A DNA stretch of 64,000 bases from Harmothoe impar (Eukaryota > Annelida > Polychaeta > Phyllodocida > Polynoidae): positions 3,034,438 through 3,098,437 of the forward strand of contig OX381716.1 in the NCBI GenBank assembly GCA_947462335.1, written 5' to 3'. Of the stretch, positions 1 through 12,004 are shown piece by piece. Under the pieces are notes generated by a model. It was given only the letters and a program-made list of their open reading frames with translations, made no database searches and had not been told where the DNA came from. Made by a program: the position numbers and the translations under genes. Positions within the stretch are counted from its first letter, which is position 1. Every line of letters begins with the position of its first letter.

Positions 1-3000
1 ATCGAGAGCATATATATTTAGAGCATTACCAGATATATCTCACTAGATGTGCTATAGTCAGGCCCTTGTTCAAAAGGACAAAGGCTCTTGTTCCCTATGC
101 TCTCATCCAAGGAACTCTTGATCCATGGACCTCTAGGAGGACTTGCTCTGTAAAGCCTGTGTGCATCTGTTGCAAAGGCTGTCATTCTAAAGGGCCCTTC
201 ACAGAGCATAATTCGATTTCATGGATCACTGGTTCCACAGTATCATAGTTCTGGTCCCATTGGTGGTTTGTTTAGCAGTTTTTACAATTTAGACCCTGTG
301 AAATGTTTTATTCAGAGTGGTCATGATGGTCTTAATTGGGTTATAACTTTCTTTGTGAGAGGTCATAGCAGTGTATCCATGTAAACCAACCATGGGCATG
401 GAGAATACGCTAATAGACATCTCAGACTGGCAGCCTCCAACCATGCCTCCTTGTGGCTTCACAACAGAGCACTCAGTGCAGGAAGGCCATGGGAAGACCT
501 ATAACAGAGCCTCAGTAGACTTCCATAGGGAACAGACACAGACAACAACATACTAACGGTCCTGAAGCCAGTATACAAAAGTATACATTCGCTGTTTCAT
601 AATTCTGAGCTTCTGGCCTTTTAAGCCATGTTTTGTGCGGAACATTATGAAATGCACCAGTTTAAAATAACCAGCTGGGACACAATTGTAATAAAAAGAG
701 AGCAATAATAACTTATGACTGATATAGGTTTAGGATAAGGGTTGGGCAATCCTACACCGGCAATAACCACTTGTAAGTATGACACAGATTTAAGCCTATC
801 ATAACAGAGGCCCAAATAACTGATACTCAACACAAGGGAAATAGTGTATTTGCAGTAGCTGAGACATGCAAAGGGACAGGCCCCTGACTGGCTGCCATGA
901 AGGCCTATATTTTGTATGCTAACTTCTTTAATAGCTGAGCATGTGTTACTTGAAGACAAAACCATTAGGTCGTAGTTATGTGAGGAACAGTCATGTCCTC
1001 TGTAAGTGACATGAACTGCCCCCCTGTACCACAGTATACCTGGACACCCTGAGTGATGAGGGACTCAGGCTGCCACCTTGGGCACCATAAAGGTCTACAC
1101 AATGGGCTGTTTGCATGTTAACTGTGTTAAACGTCCAACATGCAGCACCTGAAGATGCCACCTTTTGGCTGTAGCTAGGTGAGGGATCTCCAGCAGTGAA
1201 AGGTGCAATGACTACTAGTTTTCTTTTTCACACACTCGTCTGTGAAAATGACATTCTAAAAGTGTCTTCTAGGTAAGGCAAAATAGTTTGTGTACATTAT
1301 GAGGCATGTGAACGAAATATTTCAACATGACAGAAAGGAATGGTTGAGTAACCAAATACCCCTTGCATTTGGATACGATATGTACGTGTAAATGAACTTT
1401 ATTATATCCTTGTTGAGTAGACACATATGTTTTTTTTTTCATCAGATGTGAAATGTTGATCTTACACACAGTTTAACATAATAAAGACTATATAAAGACC
1501 ATGACAATAACTAAGGCTTATAGAGATGAGGAACAGGCCCACTGTGCTTCCTCCTCAGCATACAAGCATCAACACAAATTTTAACATTGTGTTCATCTAA
1601 ATATGAGATAATCAATGTTATAATTATATCCAATTCCAATATTGATTTCATATTGATTCCATATTGATCTTGCTTCGATGTAGTTGCTTTGGTGCTATGG
1701 TTACTCCAAATTTGATGGTGAGAAGAGTGCCTGCCAAGTGCCAACAACAACTAGTCACGTAACAAGTCACTCTCCTGTGTATGAGGCATGAATTAGCACT
1801 CACATACAGGAAGTGCCAGCAACACTTGGTCACCTGACAAGTCACTCTCTGGTGGTGGAGGCATGAAGTACCCTCACACACCCCTACATCTCCTCCTGTA
1901 CCAAAGAGCTCACTTGGTGGCTGGGAAAGGAGCAGTCAAGTGGTGGTAGAGGGTAGTCAAATGGTGAGGGAACATGCATGCACAAAGAGTGTACTGGAAG
2001 AGGTTACTAGACATAGAAAGATAGCAGGAGCTGGGAGGCATTTAGCAGGTGATTATCTTGAACTATCCCATACCTTCAACTCTATCAATGACCACTGAAG
2101 GTTATAGTAGAGACTACTACCATGTTGATATAATCAGGCACAGCAGCACCTGTTATTAAATAAATGATCTGATTTAAACTGATCCACCCCAATGAAATAT
2201 AAATCATTGCCTCGTTAGGCATCTGCTCAGATACCCTTGTTCTGCGCAGCACAGTAATTGATTATCACTCAGATGTTCAATATGTGTTGGTATTGTGAGT
2301 GTAATACCTCTATTAAGGAGCATGCCTGTCATATTCATGGATGTCAGATATTGCTTTATTGAGTGTGCCTCTTTAGTAAAAGCCACACTTAGGGACATCT
2401 AAGGAGTCCCCATTGTCAGCATGTATAGAATATTATATTGTGTATTGTCACTTTCCCTAGTACACTTCTCACATGGGATTCAATGCATGCATTAAAATGA
2501 GAACTGTCATCACTGATGAAAGTCACAAAACCTGAGATATTGATATTGATTTGCCACTATGATATAAGCTACCAAGTTAAGGGCATTGAGGTAAACAGAA
2601 TCTAGACAATATGAGCCTGTCCCCAACTACTGTGTCAGGAATCCCCGCGGACTGGAAGCCCCCACCCTTGGACGTATCCCTCTTCTGAGTTTAAAGAAAC
2701 ACAGGAAAGATGAGAGGGTAAAAATTATAAAGAATAAAGAGGGTTCAGATTTCCCAAACTGTCCTCTCACCATTCCCTTTCAGGGCTCCTCTCTCCTTTA
2801 TATCCTTTTACTTCTGCTGACTGGCCGGGGGAGTCAATACTTTCACATCCCTCCCTGCCCAGAGTATGCTCAGACAGCAGACTATAATTGCTCAAAGGGC
2901 TGAAGATATATATTTCTATTTTCTTTTTATTGGTATAAGATCCTTTATTGATATGGCTTGGATAGTCATGAATGGCATGCAAAAAAGAAGTATATTGGTT

Positions 3001-5150
3001 TAATTAATATGCGTACAAGCTAGGGTGAGCCTACTGCGTTTCAATACATCCTTTAATGTTCCCTCTGAATTCCCCAGGGACCCTGTAGAGATTGTCCCTT
3101 TAATCATGTCAGACATGCAGTAAAATAGTGCATGCTGTTAGACAGTGTCTCTTCCAATCTGAAGCATGTTGACTGTACCATGGAGACGTGTGAGACTGTC
3201 ACCACTACCAGGTTAAAGTGGCCGGCTACATGATCACTTCCTGCATTACCTTCAGCACAGAAGTGGTGCCATTTCTGTCTGTCACGTCCTGCCTCTGCAT
3301 ACACCCTATACCCAGTAGCCACTGCCACCCATTAGTGCATGAGCATGCCATGTCCTGAGGGATGGCAATTATAACAATACGGCCAAAATACTTGTAACCA
3401 TAAAGCCAAAATGCTCATAGCAACTTCCCTGGAAATGAGGTTTCATGAGATGGAATGTACATTAACCAAAGCAAATAGCTACTGTGCAATCAGTAGGAGC
3501 TTATAAAGATGTTTTAACCATTCCTGCAGTTTTAATCCTGCAGAGTCTGGTCATAAAGGAGGGTGGTGGGTTTGTAAAGGCCTGAAGGCTTTAGGTATAT
3601 TTGTCATTAAGATAGCCATAAAATTATTATAGCCACCATCATCATATGCAATATTTTGTGATATTCTACTGCAATTTACCTACTGTTGATGTCTATTGTA
3701 TTTGAAAATCATAAAGTGAATAAATGCACATTACCAACTCAAAAATACATGGCACTGAATTGTCTCTCATCAGTGAATCTTACAGACCCTTTGGTGGTGT
3801 TTAGCTGCATAGCATAATGTGTATGTCAAAGTCAATGACCCCAGGTCAAAGATCCCAGGTACTCTCTGGAAACTTAAGGGCACTTTCATAGTAGAAACAT
3901 CACAGTATTGCCAAATGGTGGTGAAAATTCTTTTCTACTTAAAATCAATGCATGATCTTGTAGAAGTACTGGGATGATATTTACAGAAGTAGGTGTAATT
4001 GGATTAGTAGTTATTTCTGAATTCCTGTCACCCTAGCCTCCCCTAAATCAGAGACATTAATTATCCCTGATTAAAATGTTCCTCATCTTTCTGTAGGGAC
4101 ATGTCCCTGCAGTAGATTTTATGTCCAACTCAGAAAACTTCGAAATAAAATCCTGTGCTCATATTACATAACTTAAAAGCGCAGAATTTGATGAGACTTA
4201 CAAAGAAGAGACTGAGTGGATCAGAAGTTCATTAACTTGTCCCAAACGCTAATACACAATTCCCAATGAAACAACTTATAAAGGATATCAACTCAACTTC
4301 AGAAATGTTGGGAAGGTAACAAGTACTTACTTCCATTGGTAGCATCTGGCAGGTATTAGTACAGATCTTCAGATTCATTTTAAGATAACCGGACTGTAAG
4401 GTATCTGGCTACCAGGGACCCTAATGCACTAGACAAAGCGCTAGAAGTATTAAACACGAATGGCACATGGTGTGAAGCCTTAAATATGTTGCGTCACATC
4501 TTTCAGAATTGAATTAAATCATGCCTCTGACAGTCCAAGCTGGGGATGCTACCTAACTCCCCAGCTTCTTCTCATAACTCCATCAACATGAATTGGGATG
4601 TCCTGGTAACCCAATCTACTCTTGCAAAATATGGCTGAACCTTAGCATCTTTTAGGAAACTTCTGAAAATATGTTCATAGATCACAGCTGTTGGTATAAT
4701 ATCAGTGGTTACAGATGGGAATGGGGAATGGTGAAATAACTCATAACAATGGATCTCATTTATAAGCATGGTAGACATCACTTAGGAGGTTAGGGGAACG
4801 GTGAAGGATTGAAACTGCACTTTAACAGGTTTAGCTGCAGGCTCAGTGTGTATTGAAGTAGACAGCTGGAATTTTACGTCAGCATTTTGAGTGTGATCTA
4901 GTCTGAAGGCGGCTCCAGCAGGACTGAGACACACCAGGCATACACACATGGAGAGAAACCAAACAAGAAATCTTTGGTGCTTTCAGACTTAAAGCAAACT
5001 ATTTATTGTGTTGAAATAAACAAAAGACAATGATTTAACAGTTATATATTTGGTTTAGCTACATCATGAAGTTGATTTGTTTTACTGAAAGTATGGTCTA
5101 TTTTCTATATGAGCATGACCACCATGTTGGCTAATTACCCAGTATGGTAC
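1..5150. other. Intergenic DNA, no gene recognised
   Basis: AT-rich non-coding sequence. The open frames here are short (under about 110 codons), lack recognisable domains and are not supported by codon periodicity. I see no long repeat, transposon terminus or RNA gene that I can support. Some locally repeated words around 1,740-1,870 (an approximately 80-bp direct repeat containing AGTCACTCTC, seen twice) are the only structure I noticed. Confidence 0.6.
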
Positions 5151-5895
5151 CAATAACAAAGCAGTGACTAGGTCAAGAACTAACTGCAATTAACTGTGTC
5201 CGTGCATGTGCAAGTCCAGGTTTCTATATAATGTTTTTCTGTTTACAATGTATGACATTCTAAGTCTACCCACCAGCAGACATCTATTTTAGGTGTCTGC
5301 TACCAGCGTCCACTCCCTGCACTACTTACTGCTCCAAGTCACACCTCTGCTGGTTGTTAAATACAGCTGTGGTCATCAGGGGCCACCTGAGCAGAATGTA
5401 TCAAACACCTTCCAGGGCCGCATGGGCTGCTCATGGCATGGAACATGTGGGCAGTTTCAGCAGGATACGTTCACCCAAGGCATGACAAATAAGCATTTAC
5501 CATTGCCATACTTAGGTCAATCTAATACAGCTATAGTCATCAGGGGCCACTTGAGCAGAGTGGTCAATGTATCACAGGCTATCACACACAGCATCTGTAA
5601 TGATGACTCATCACTTCACTATGTATACCACCTGAGAGTACCAATAACAAAGCAGTGACTATGTCAAGAACTAATTGAACTAACTGTATTCATGCATGTG
5701 CATGTCCAGGTTTCTATCTCTTATTTTTTCTGTTAACATTATGTGACATCCCAAGTTAAACTCTCCAGCAGGAAGGTATATTTGGTTGGTGCAGCTACAA
5801 TCAGTACTTCGACAAGCGTGAATTCCCTGCACTACTTACTGCTCAAAGTCACATCTCAACTGGTATTGATCTAGTGTTTCAGTGTTAACTCTCCA
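5151..5895. repeat. Diverged tandem duplication, offset about 491 bp
   Basis: The block beginning with CAATAACAAAGCAGTGACTA at 5,151 recurs at 5,642, followed in both copies by the same series of words (GTCAAGAACTAA, GCATGTGCA, GTCCAGGTTTCTAT). A second pair, CTCCCTGCACTACTTACTGC, occurs near 5,311 and 5,826. Within the unit the phrase ATCAGGGGCCAC recurs at a 155-bp offset. This indicates a segmental tandem duplication with internal repetition rather than a gene. Confidence 0.75.
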
Positions 5896-6134
5896 GAATG
5901 CATAAATTAGTGAGATGGGGACAGTCAGGACCCCCACTTAGTTGAGGCTTCAATGTCTGCCTATATGTATAGACAGGTTGCTAACAAGATAGAGCAAGTA
6001 GCATATTGCTTCATGTATAATTCTACAGCAGACACGGCCCTGGGGTATGACTACTACAGACACATGGCCCCACGCAATGACCACAGACAGCTGCCAATGG
6101 TAGATCAGTTTTGAAGATAACACTGCGTTGGGTT

Positions 6135-6262
6135 GACTGCAGTGCCTTTGCTGCAATAGCATGATGCACCAATGCAGCACCGGTGAGTTATTTACTGGGG
6201 CTGCATAAGTGCATCATGACGACAAATGTCATCTATTAGCAACATCTGTCCTTAAAGGGTTA
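6135..6262. repeat. Half of a TTAA-type MITE
   Basis: The right half of the dispersed palindromic MITE seen complete at 16,285-16,510 and 21,451-21,680. It ends in CTTAAAGGGTTAA and contains the shared internal words GCACCGGTGAGTTA and GCATCATGACGACAAATG. The left terminus is missing. Confidence 0.65.
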
Positions 6263-6850
6263 ACAAACTAGTAAAGGTATTCAGTGAAAATATAAAAGGT
6301 GAAATTTGTAGTAGAACACCTATTACCTTTTCACACACAACCGGATCTATCTGTCTATGTCTACCAAGTACTAGTATTGAAATTATGAAGAATGTCAGCA
6401 TGGGTACGGTTTTTATCAGTAGTAACTCTCATGCAACTCGCATCCCACTTTTTGCACAGACTCAGTGTGAGATGGTCTGGTTCTACCTTAAGGTGCTCAG
6501 TATAAATAACAGTCCAGACATCGTCCAGATGGCACAGACACAGTTTAAACAAGGATCAATACAACTCCAACATGCTGCATGCAGGTTAAGGTGCTAACTG
6601 ATGGTGCCTGCGTGAAGGCCACTTTTTGTCTCTTTATATAATCCTATTATACATGCACCCACTATAGTCTGACCCAGATTAATCACACATAAAGAGATGT
6701 GTCCTAAGGTTATAACAACTGGAAATTCAGTATTATTTTGTAAAGGATAAATTGGCTGGCATCTAAGATGGTCAGCAAGCATGTTTTTGAATAAAGTAAA
6801 ATTTGGTCTCAATGGTCTCAAGTGTAGCTAATCCAGTAGCCAAGTATAAC
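6263..6850. other. Intergenic DNA, no gene recognised
   Basis: No supported gene. Short ORFs on both strands overlap each other and show no domain. Confidence 0.55.
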
Positions 6851-7380
6851 AGCCCCCTTTATGTTCTTAGCTGGGACTCCCTGTGTCTGGCTGTCCCGAA
6901 TGTACCTAACTGAGCCCCCTTTATGTCCTTAGCTGGGACTCCCTGTGTCTGGCTGCCCCCATGTACCTCAATGAGCCCCCTTTATGTCCTTAGCTGGGAC
7001 TCCCTGTGTCTGGCTGCCCCCCCATGTACCTCACTGAGACCCTTTATGTCCTTAGCTCCCTGTGTCTGGCTGCCTCCCATGTACCTCACTGAGCCCCCTT
7101 TATGTCCTTAGCTGCGACTCCCTGTGTCTGGCTGCCCCCCATGTGCCTCACTGGGCCCCCTTTATGTCCTTAGCTGGGACTCCCTGTGTCTGGCTGCCCC
7201 CTATGTACCTCACTGAGCCCCCTTTATGTCCTTAGCTGGGACTCCCTGTGTCTGGCTGCCCTCCATGTACCTCACTGAGCCCCCTTTATGTCCTTAGCTG
7301 GGACTCCCTGTGTCTGGCTGCCTCCCATGTACCTCACTGAGCCCCCTTTATGTCCTTAGCTCGGACTCCCTGTGTCTGGG
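6851..7380. repeat. Minisatellite, about 61-bp unit, nine copies
   Basis: The unit starts AGCCCCCTTTATG and contains TTAGCTGGGACTCCCTG and CTGGCTGCCCCCATGTACC. Starts fall near 6,851, 6,913, 6,974, 7,036, 7,090, 7,156, 7,216, 7,277 and 7,338, so unit length varies slightly with small indels. The last unit runs into the sequence ACCACTTACCCTAC, which also follows a single related unit at 9,121-9,180. There are no spacers of unique sequence, so this is not a CRISPR array. Confidence 0.95.
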
Positions 7381-8667
7381 TGGATACCACTTACCCTACA
7401 TCATAACACATAGATGGGTATTGGAGGAGGGAGCTTAACAGCTGAGGAGGGGGAGACTGAGCCTTCTCTAACAAGGCCATTAAATAACAGCAAATTAAGT
7501 AGCACCCTATGGGGTTTAATTAGCCCTGTGATGTACAGGGACTTAGATGTGGCTGCAGTGTAGAGAATAGGGCTGCAGCAGCCATCTACACAATGATTGC
7601 TAAATCAATACTCGAATGGAAATTTATTGTACAAGATTGTAGTCAATGCCATGTAAAACACTCTGTTCTGTATGAAAATGTATCAAGTGGACACAAACTG
7701 GCATTCTGTATGAATGTACTGTATGAGGTTACTAACCTTCCTCTTTTAAACAAGTAGCCAGTTCTCTCCTCACCATACTCAACTATCCATCTGTCTATCT
7801 TTGAGCCAGGGTTACTTTTTGGAAAACAATGACTATAAAAAGTGTATTTAGTTGTAGTAACCCCTTAACCCCTGACAGCAAAACAACATAATATTTCCCC
7901 ACTTACCTCATTTCTAAACAATAAAAGTATAATGAAAGAAAAATAATATAATGTCAGGCTCGGTTGTATTGGTATTTACTAGTGGTAACCTTCATTGCCT
8001 CACCAGACGTTTACTGCAGGGAATTACAACCCCCTCCGCCCCGGGTACTGAGTATAACTAACACCCCCTGAGTGCCACGCATATGCTGTGATCAATACAG
8101 CAAAAACATGCTGCCTGAAGGTTAAGTGGTAATCTATGGGGGCGGGGGGCCCGGGGGGAGGCCACTTCTTTTTTCTGTAAATATAATCCTATTATAGATG
8201 TCCTTACCTTAGTCCTACTGAGGCCTTCCTCTACACATGGGGAAGGGTCCTGATGGTATCTTACACAGTCTGTACCTGACTGCATTAAGTGGTTATTGCC
8301 ATCTTGTGAGGTTTTAGAATTAAAGACTAACATTTTCTTGCTTCTTCAGTAAGAGTGAGGGATGGAATGACGCCTGGTACTCAAGTTCTTTCATTTCATA
8401 CCTGGAGTTGTAAGGATTGACTTGTGATTGGTAAAAAAAAAGCAGTTTCAGTAGTGTCCTGACAACTAAAACCTATCCTTCATCGATTTTATCCCTTTTA
8501 TTTGTCACTTATTGAGTCGTTCTAAGACAAGATAGTCTCTGCAGGCTTTAACAGCATAAATTACCACAAAATATCATCCACCACTAGATATAGATGGCAG
8601 TATCTGTACAGAGAGACAGCTAACTATGAAGGCTGGTGCCATCTCTCACAGTAGATGGTTTTTCACT
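7381..8667. other. Intergenic DNA, no gene recognised
   Basis: No coding region with support. The ORF on the minus strand around 8,058-8,333 has no recognisable domain. The first 60 bases are the flank shared with the dispersed repeat at 9,081-9,210. Confidence 0.55.
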
Positions 8668-9080
8668 AGGAGGTGCAGCATTAAGATACAAGATGACTAC
8701 GCTGCCCTCTCCTCACTAGGAGGTGCAGCATTAAGATACAAGATGACTACGCTGCCCTCTCCTCACTAGGAGGTGCAGCATTAAGATACAAGATGACTAC
8801 GCTGCCCTCCCCTCACTAGGAGGTGCAGCATTAAGATACAAGATGACTATGCTGCCCTCCCCTCACTAGGAGGTGCAGCATTAAGATACAAGATGACTAC
8901 GCTGCCCTCCCCTCACTAGGAGGTGCAGCATTAAGATACAAGATGACTACACTGCCCTCCCCTCACTAGGAGGTGCAGCATTAAGATACAAGATGACTAC
9001 GCTGCCCTCCCCTCACTAGGAGGGGCAGCATTAAGATACAAGATGACTACGCTGCCCTCTCCTCACTAGGAGGTACAGCC
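8668..9080. repeat. Minisatellite, exact 50-bp unit, eight copies plus a partial
   Basis: AGGTGCAGCA recurs at 8,671, 8,721, 8,771, 8,821, 8,871, 8,921 and 8,971, as AGGGGCAGCA at 9,021 and as AGGTACAGCC at 9,071: a perfectly regular 50-bp period. Copies differ by only one or two bases, so the array is recent or being homogenised. Confidence 0.97.
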
Positions 9081-10898
9081 TTACAAGCTGCAGTCCCTGC
9101 TTGGTAACACCATCTCAGTAAGCCCCCTTCATAGCCTGAGCAGCTATTCCCTGTATGTCTGTGTCAATAACACTTACCCTACATTATAACACTTAGATGC
9201 ACAATGGTAGAGGTTGCAGCCTTCTATAATGACTCTAAATTACACCAGATGAAATAGCTATCCCTACAACTCTGTAATAGCCATACCGAGGCATAATGCA
9301 GTTGGGGCTGCTTTGTACTGACCACCCTAAAATATCTGCCATGTATATATTAACAGTATTTTATGAGTATTTGCCATCCAAAACAGCTGTTAAAGATAGC
9401 AGCATTCTCAAATATTTTTAACTTCTGTTCTGCATTTTCGGAGGTCTCTTATTTTAAGAATAGGTATGCTTCTCTTTATCTTATAGTTTAGCATTGTCTG
9501 AAGTTGACTGAATCTAAATCTTATCCAAAAAATGCCCACCAGGCTCAGTGCTGATCTTTGACATGAAAACTCATTAAAGTACCACAAAACAAGACACAGT
9601 TTCCCCAGCATTAATATCCTGTAAACTGATGACATTTCAACAAAGGTCTGCTTCTCATGAATATGAGATCTTTGAAGTGAAACGTCACACTGTGCGTGGG
9701 AGCTTACACCATTATCAGGTTTGATAGGTCCTTAAGGTTGAGGCAAAATTGATGATGCAGTAATTCCCTATAGCTTTAGTAGTTGTATGACATGTTAAAA
9801 GCTATAGATTAACAAGCTGATATGTTGGGAATATATCAACCCCAGGGTCAGCACGGTGCAAGTATCACTGGGTCATAGCACATTAGATAACTATGCTGCC
9901 CTTAAATTGCAGAGAGTGTGAGATAGATATCTATAGTTGAGGCTCTCTCCTATCCTCACTTGTCTATATAGTATGTATAATTAAACATCAGACAATGACA
10001 CACACCCTCCACCCTGCACGGTATACAGACCTGGACACAGCTTAAAAGGCTGAGTGCCTCTGTGTGTTGACAATGGTGACACACCAGTGCTGGAGGGGCT
10101 GACACGGTGTCAGGCAATTATCTGGTCATCTCCCCTGTCTCAGCCTATATAAACATGGTCTACATGTCTGATCAGACCTGGGCCTGTGGGCAGCAAAAGC
10201 TGTACATGTAGACCCAGTCTAGCTGAGGTAAATTAACAGGCACCACATAATGTGCGATTTATTGAGAGGGAGGTATGCGACTAAGTGGTGGGTCACTGCC
10301 ATCTAAATAGCACAACTACTCCCGGTGATGAAGCCAGATTAGATAAGCCAGGTAATTACAACCTTGTCTTGATGGCCATACAGCACCATCTAATAGTATT
10401 CAGGGGGAAAGCTTTAAGCCTTCCTCTCGCCCGGTAATCCCTGCAACCTTCACTACCCCTCTAAGTGACATACTTTAGGGTAATGGTAATCCACTCTGAC
10501 TGGGGGTCCATGCTGACAACATGAAGGGGCTCAGTAGGGGGGTGTAGAACCATGTAACCCATTGCCATGATGACTCAAGACATCATGTTGATTTCTCTAC
10601 CCCTGAACTGGAGCATTGTGGCATCCCTTCAGTGATCCGTCAACCCATGTGATCACGGTGATGCATAAGTGCTCTTATCAATGATGATTGCTTATATCAA
10701 AAAATAGTATATTGCATTAAAGCATTTTTATTTCCACAGGCATGCATCACTCCAAACCTGGGTATTGATCACTCCCAAAAGGGTTGTCATGCCGGTCAAA
10801 TGTTGCTTTACAGCATGGCATTTTTGTCTGAAGCGTCCTAGTCTAAAAACAAAGTGTTTTACTGTAAGATTCCATTAGTTTCCCTCCTTCCTATCTTT
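9081..10898. other. Intergenic DNA with a dispersed-repeat fragment at its start
   Basis: 9,121-9,180 resembles one unit of the 6,851 minisatellite plus its 3-prime flank (AGCCCCCTTCAT, CCCTGTATGTCTGTGTC, ACACTTACCCTAC). The rest is unremarkable. No gene supported. Confidence 0.55.
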
Positions 10899-11026
10899 TG
10901 GGTATCACTTTTTTGGTGAAATTCTCTCACCCTCAACCAGCAAAATGTCTGACCCTCTTCGATGGTGACAGAGTCACCTAGGGAGTCATGCATTGAGCCC
11001 AAAGTGGGAGGGGAGTATTTTTCCGC
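10899..11026 (+). repeat. Left inverted repeat of the PLE
   Basis: Reverse complement of 13,871-13,998 with only a few differences. It starts TGGGTATCAC and ends TTTTTCCGC. The first candidate ATG of the upstream reading frame (10,993) lies inside this repeat. Confidence 0.9.
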
Positions 11027-12004
11027 CCTTTTCAGGACTGGGGGGCAGACCTGAACAAACAGGCCAAAGCCCCCCGCCAGTATGGCCACCAACACCAGAG
11101 AGGAAAAGGTGGTCAGAGCTCTCCCAAGGCCAAAGCCAAGGACCAACAGGAGAAAGAGAACAAGAAGAAGGGAGGCAGACGCCCCCAGAGAAAGAGCAAC
11201 AACAAGAAAACCCAGTGACTATAGCCACAGTGGCCGAACAGTTGAACTCTCAGGATAACTCCATTCTCTCACATCTATGTTCTCTAGCAATAAATCAATC
11301 TCAACAGTATACAAACTGTCCTCCTATGTCATCTTCTAATGTAATTGATAATTCCATTTTAAGCACTAACCAAACGGTAGTACATGACAATAACCAAACC
11401 CAGGGGCACCCAAGAGGGCCACCCCTGGACCAACCTCTCGTAAGGTCTCACGATAGTGAAACCACTCAAACAACCCCCGACAGCCTCGACCCTACACCAT
11501 TAAATGGTGAAGAGTCAAACCAACCACCACCCTGTCCTCCGATGGAGAACAAACTGGTGGTTAATCTCTCAAACCACTCCCTAACGTAAGTGGAGATCAG
11601 CCTTTTAGAAAAGGGACTGAAATTCTGTCCTACCAGATTCAAAAGTGAACCTGGTGATTTGAAGCGAGAATTGGACGCGTTCCACAAGAAATTGCGGACG
11701 ATACAATTCTTCTCCAAAAATCAGAACACGGCCGAGGTAGTTGAACAGGAAACTCCTGAACAACCAACCACTGCCCCCTACTCCAGAACGGAGGATTTGA
11801 AAAAATTCAAACCCCCCTCCAAGTGGACCCCCCGCAAATCTGGAAACGTTCATTAACTTCAATGAAATCTGTCTCGCGAAGAGTGAAACGGTCATCAACC
11901 GCAAACAGAATGTTACGGTTGAAGAACGCAGGGCCCTAAAAAGCTTAGCAAAAAACAAAGACCTCACTATCAAATCCGCCGACAAAGGGGGTGCTCTAGT
12001 AGTC
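10993..12004 (+). pseudogene. Broken N-terminal coding region of the PLE protein
   Basis: One reading frame runs from an ATG at 10,993 to an in-frame TAA at 11,587-11,589 and continues in the same frame from 11,590 to about 11,830. It then shifts by one frame at a C-run and stays open into the RT frame. The first part is Pro/Gln/Asn-rich and low in complexity. The part after 11,590 contains the LLEKGLKFCPT-type segment and, after the shift, the DKGG motif (about 11,978-11,989) typical of Penelope-like N-terminal regions. One stop and one frameshift make this copy inactive unless they are sequencing errors. The stop lies in the word GTAAGT, a perfect splice-donor sequence, but I see no matching acceptor that would explain it. 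Confidence 0.7.

Noticed and set aside
8668..9080. Possible CRISPR array (regular 50-bp repeats)
   Set aside because: Repeats are contiguous with no unique spacers, and the DNA is eukaryotic.
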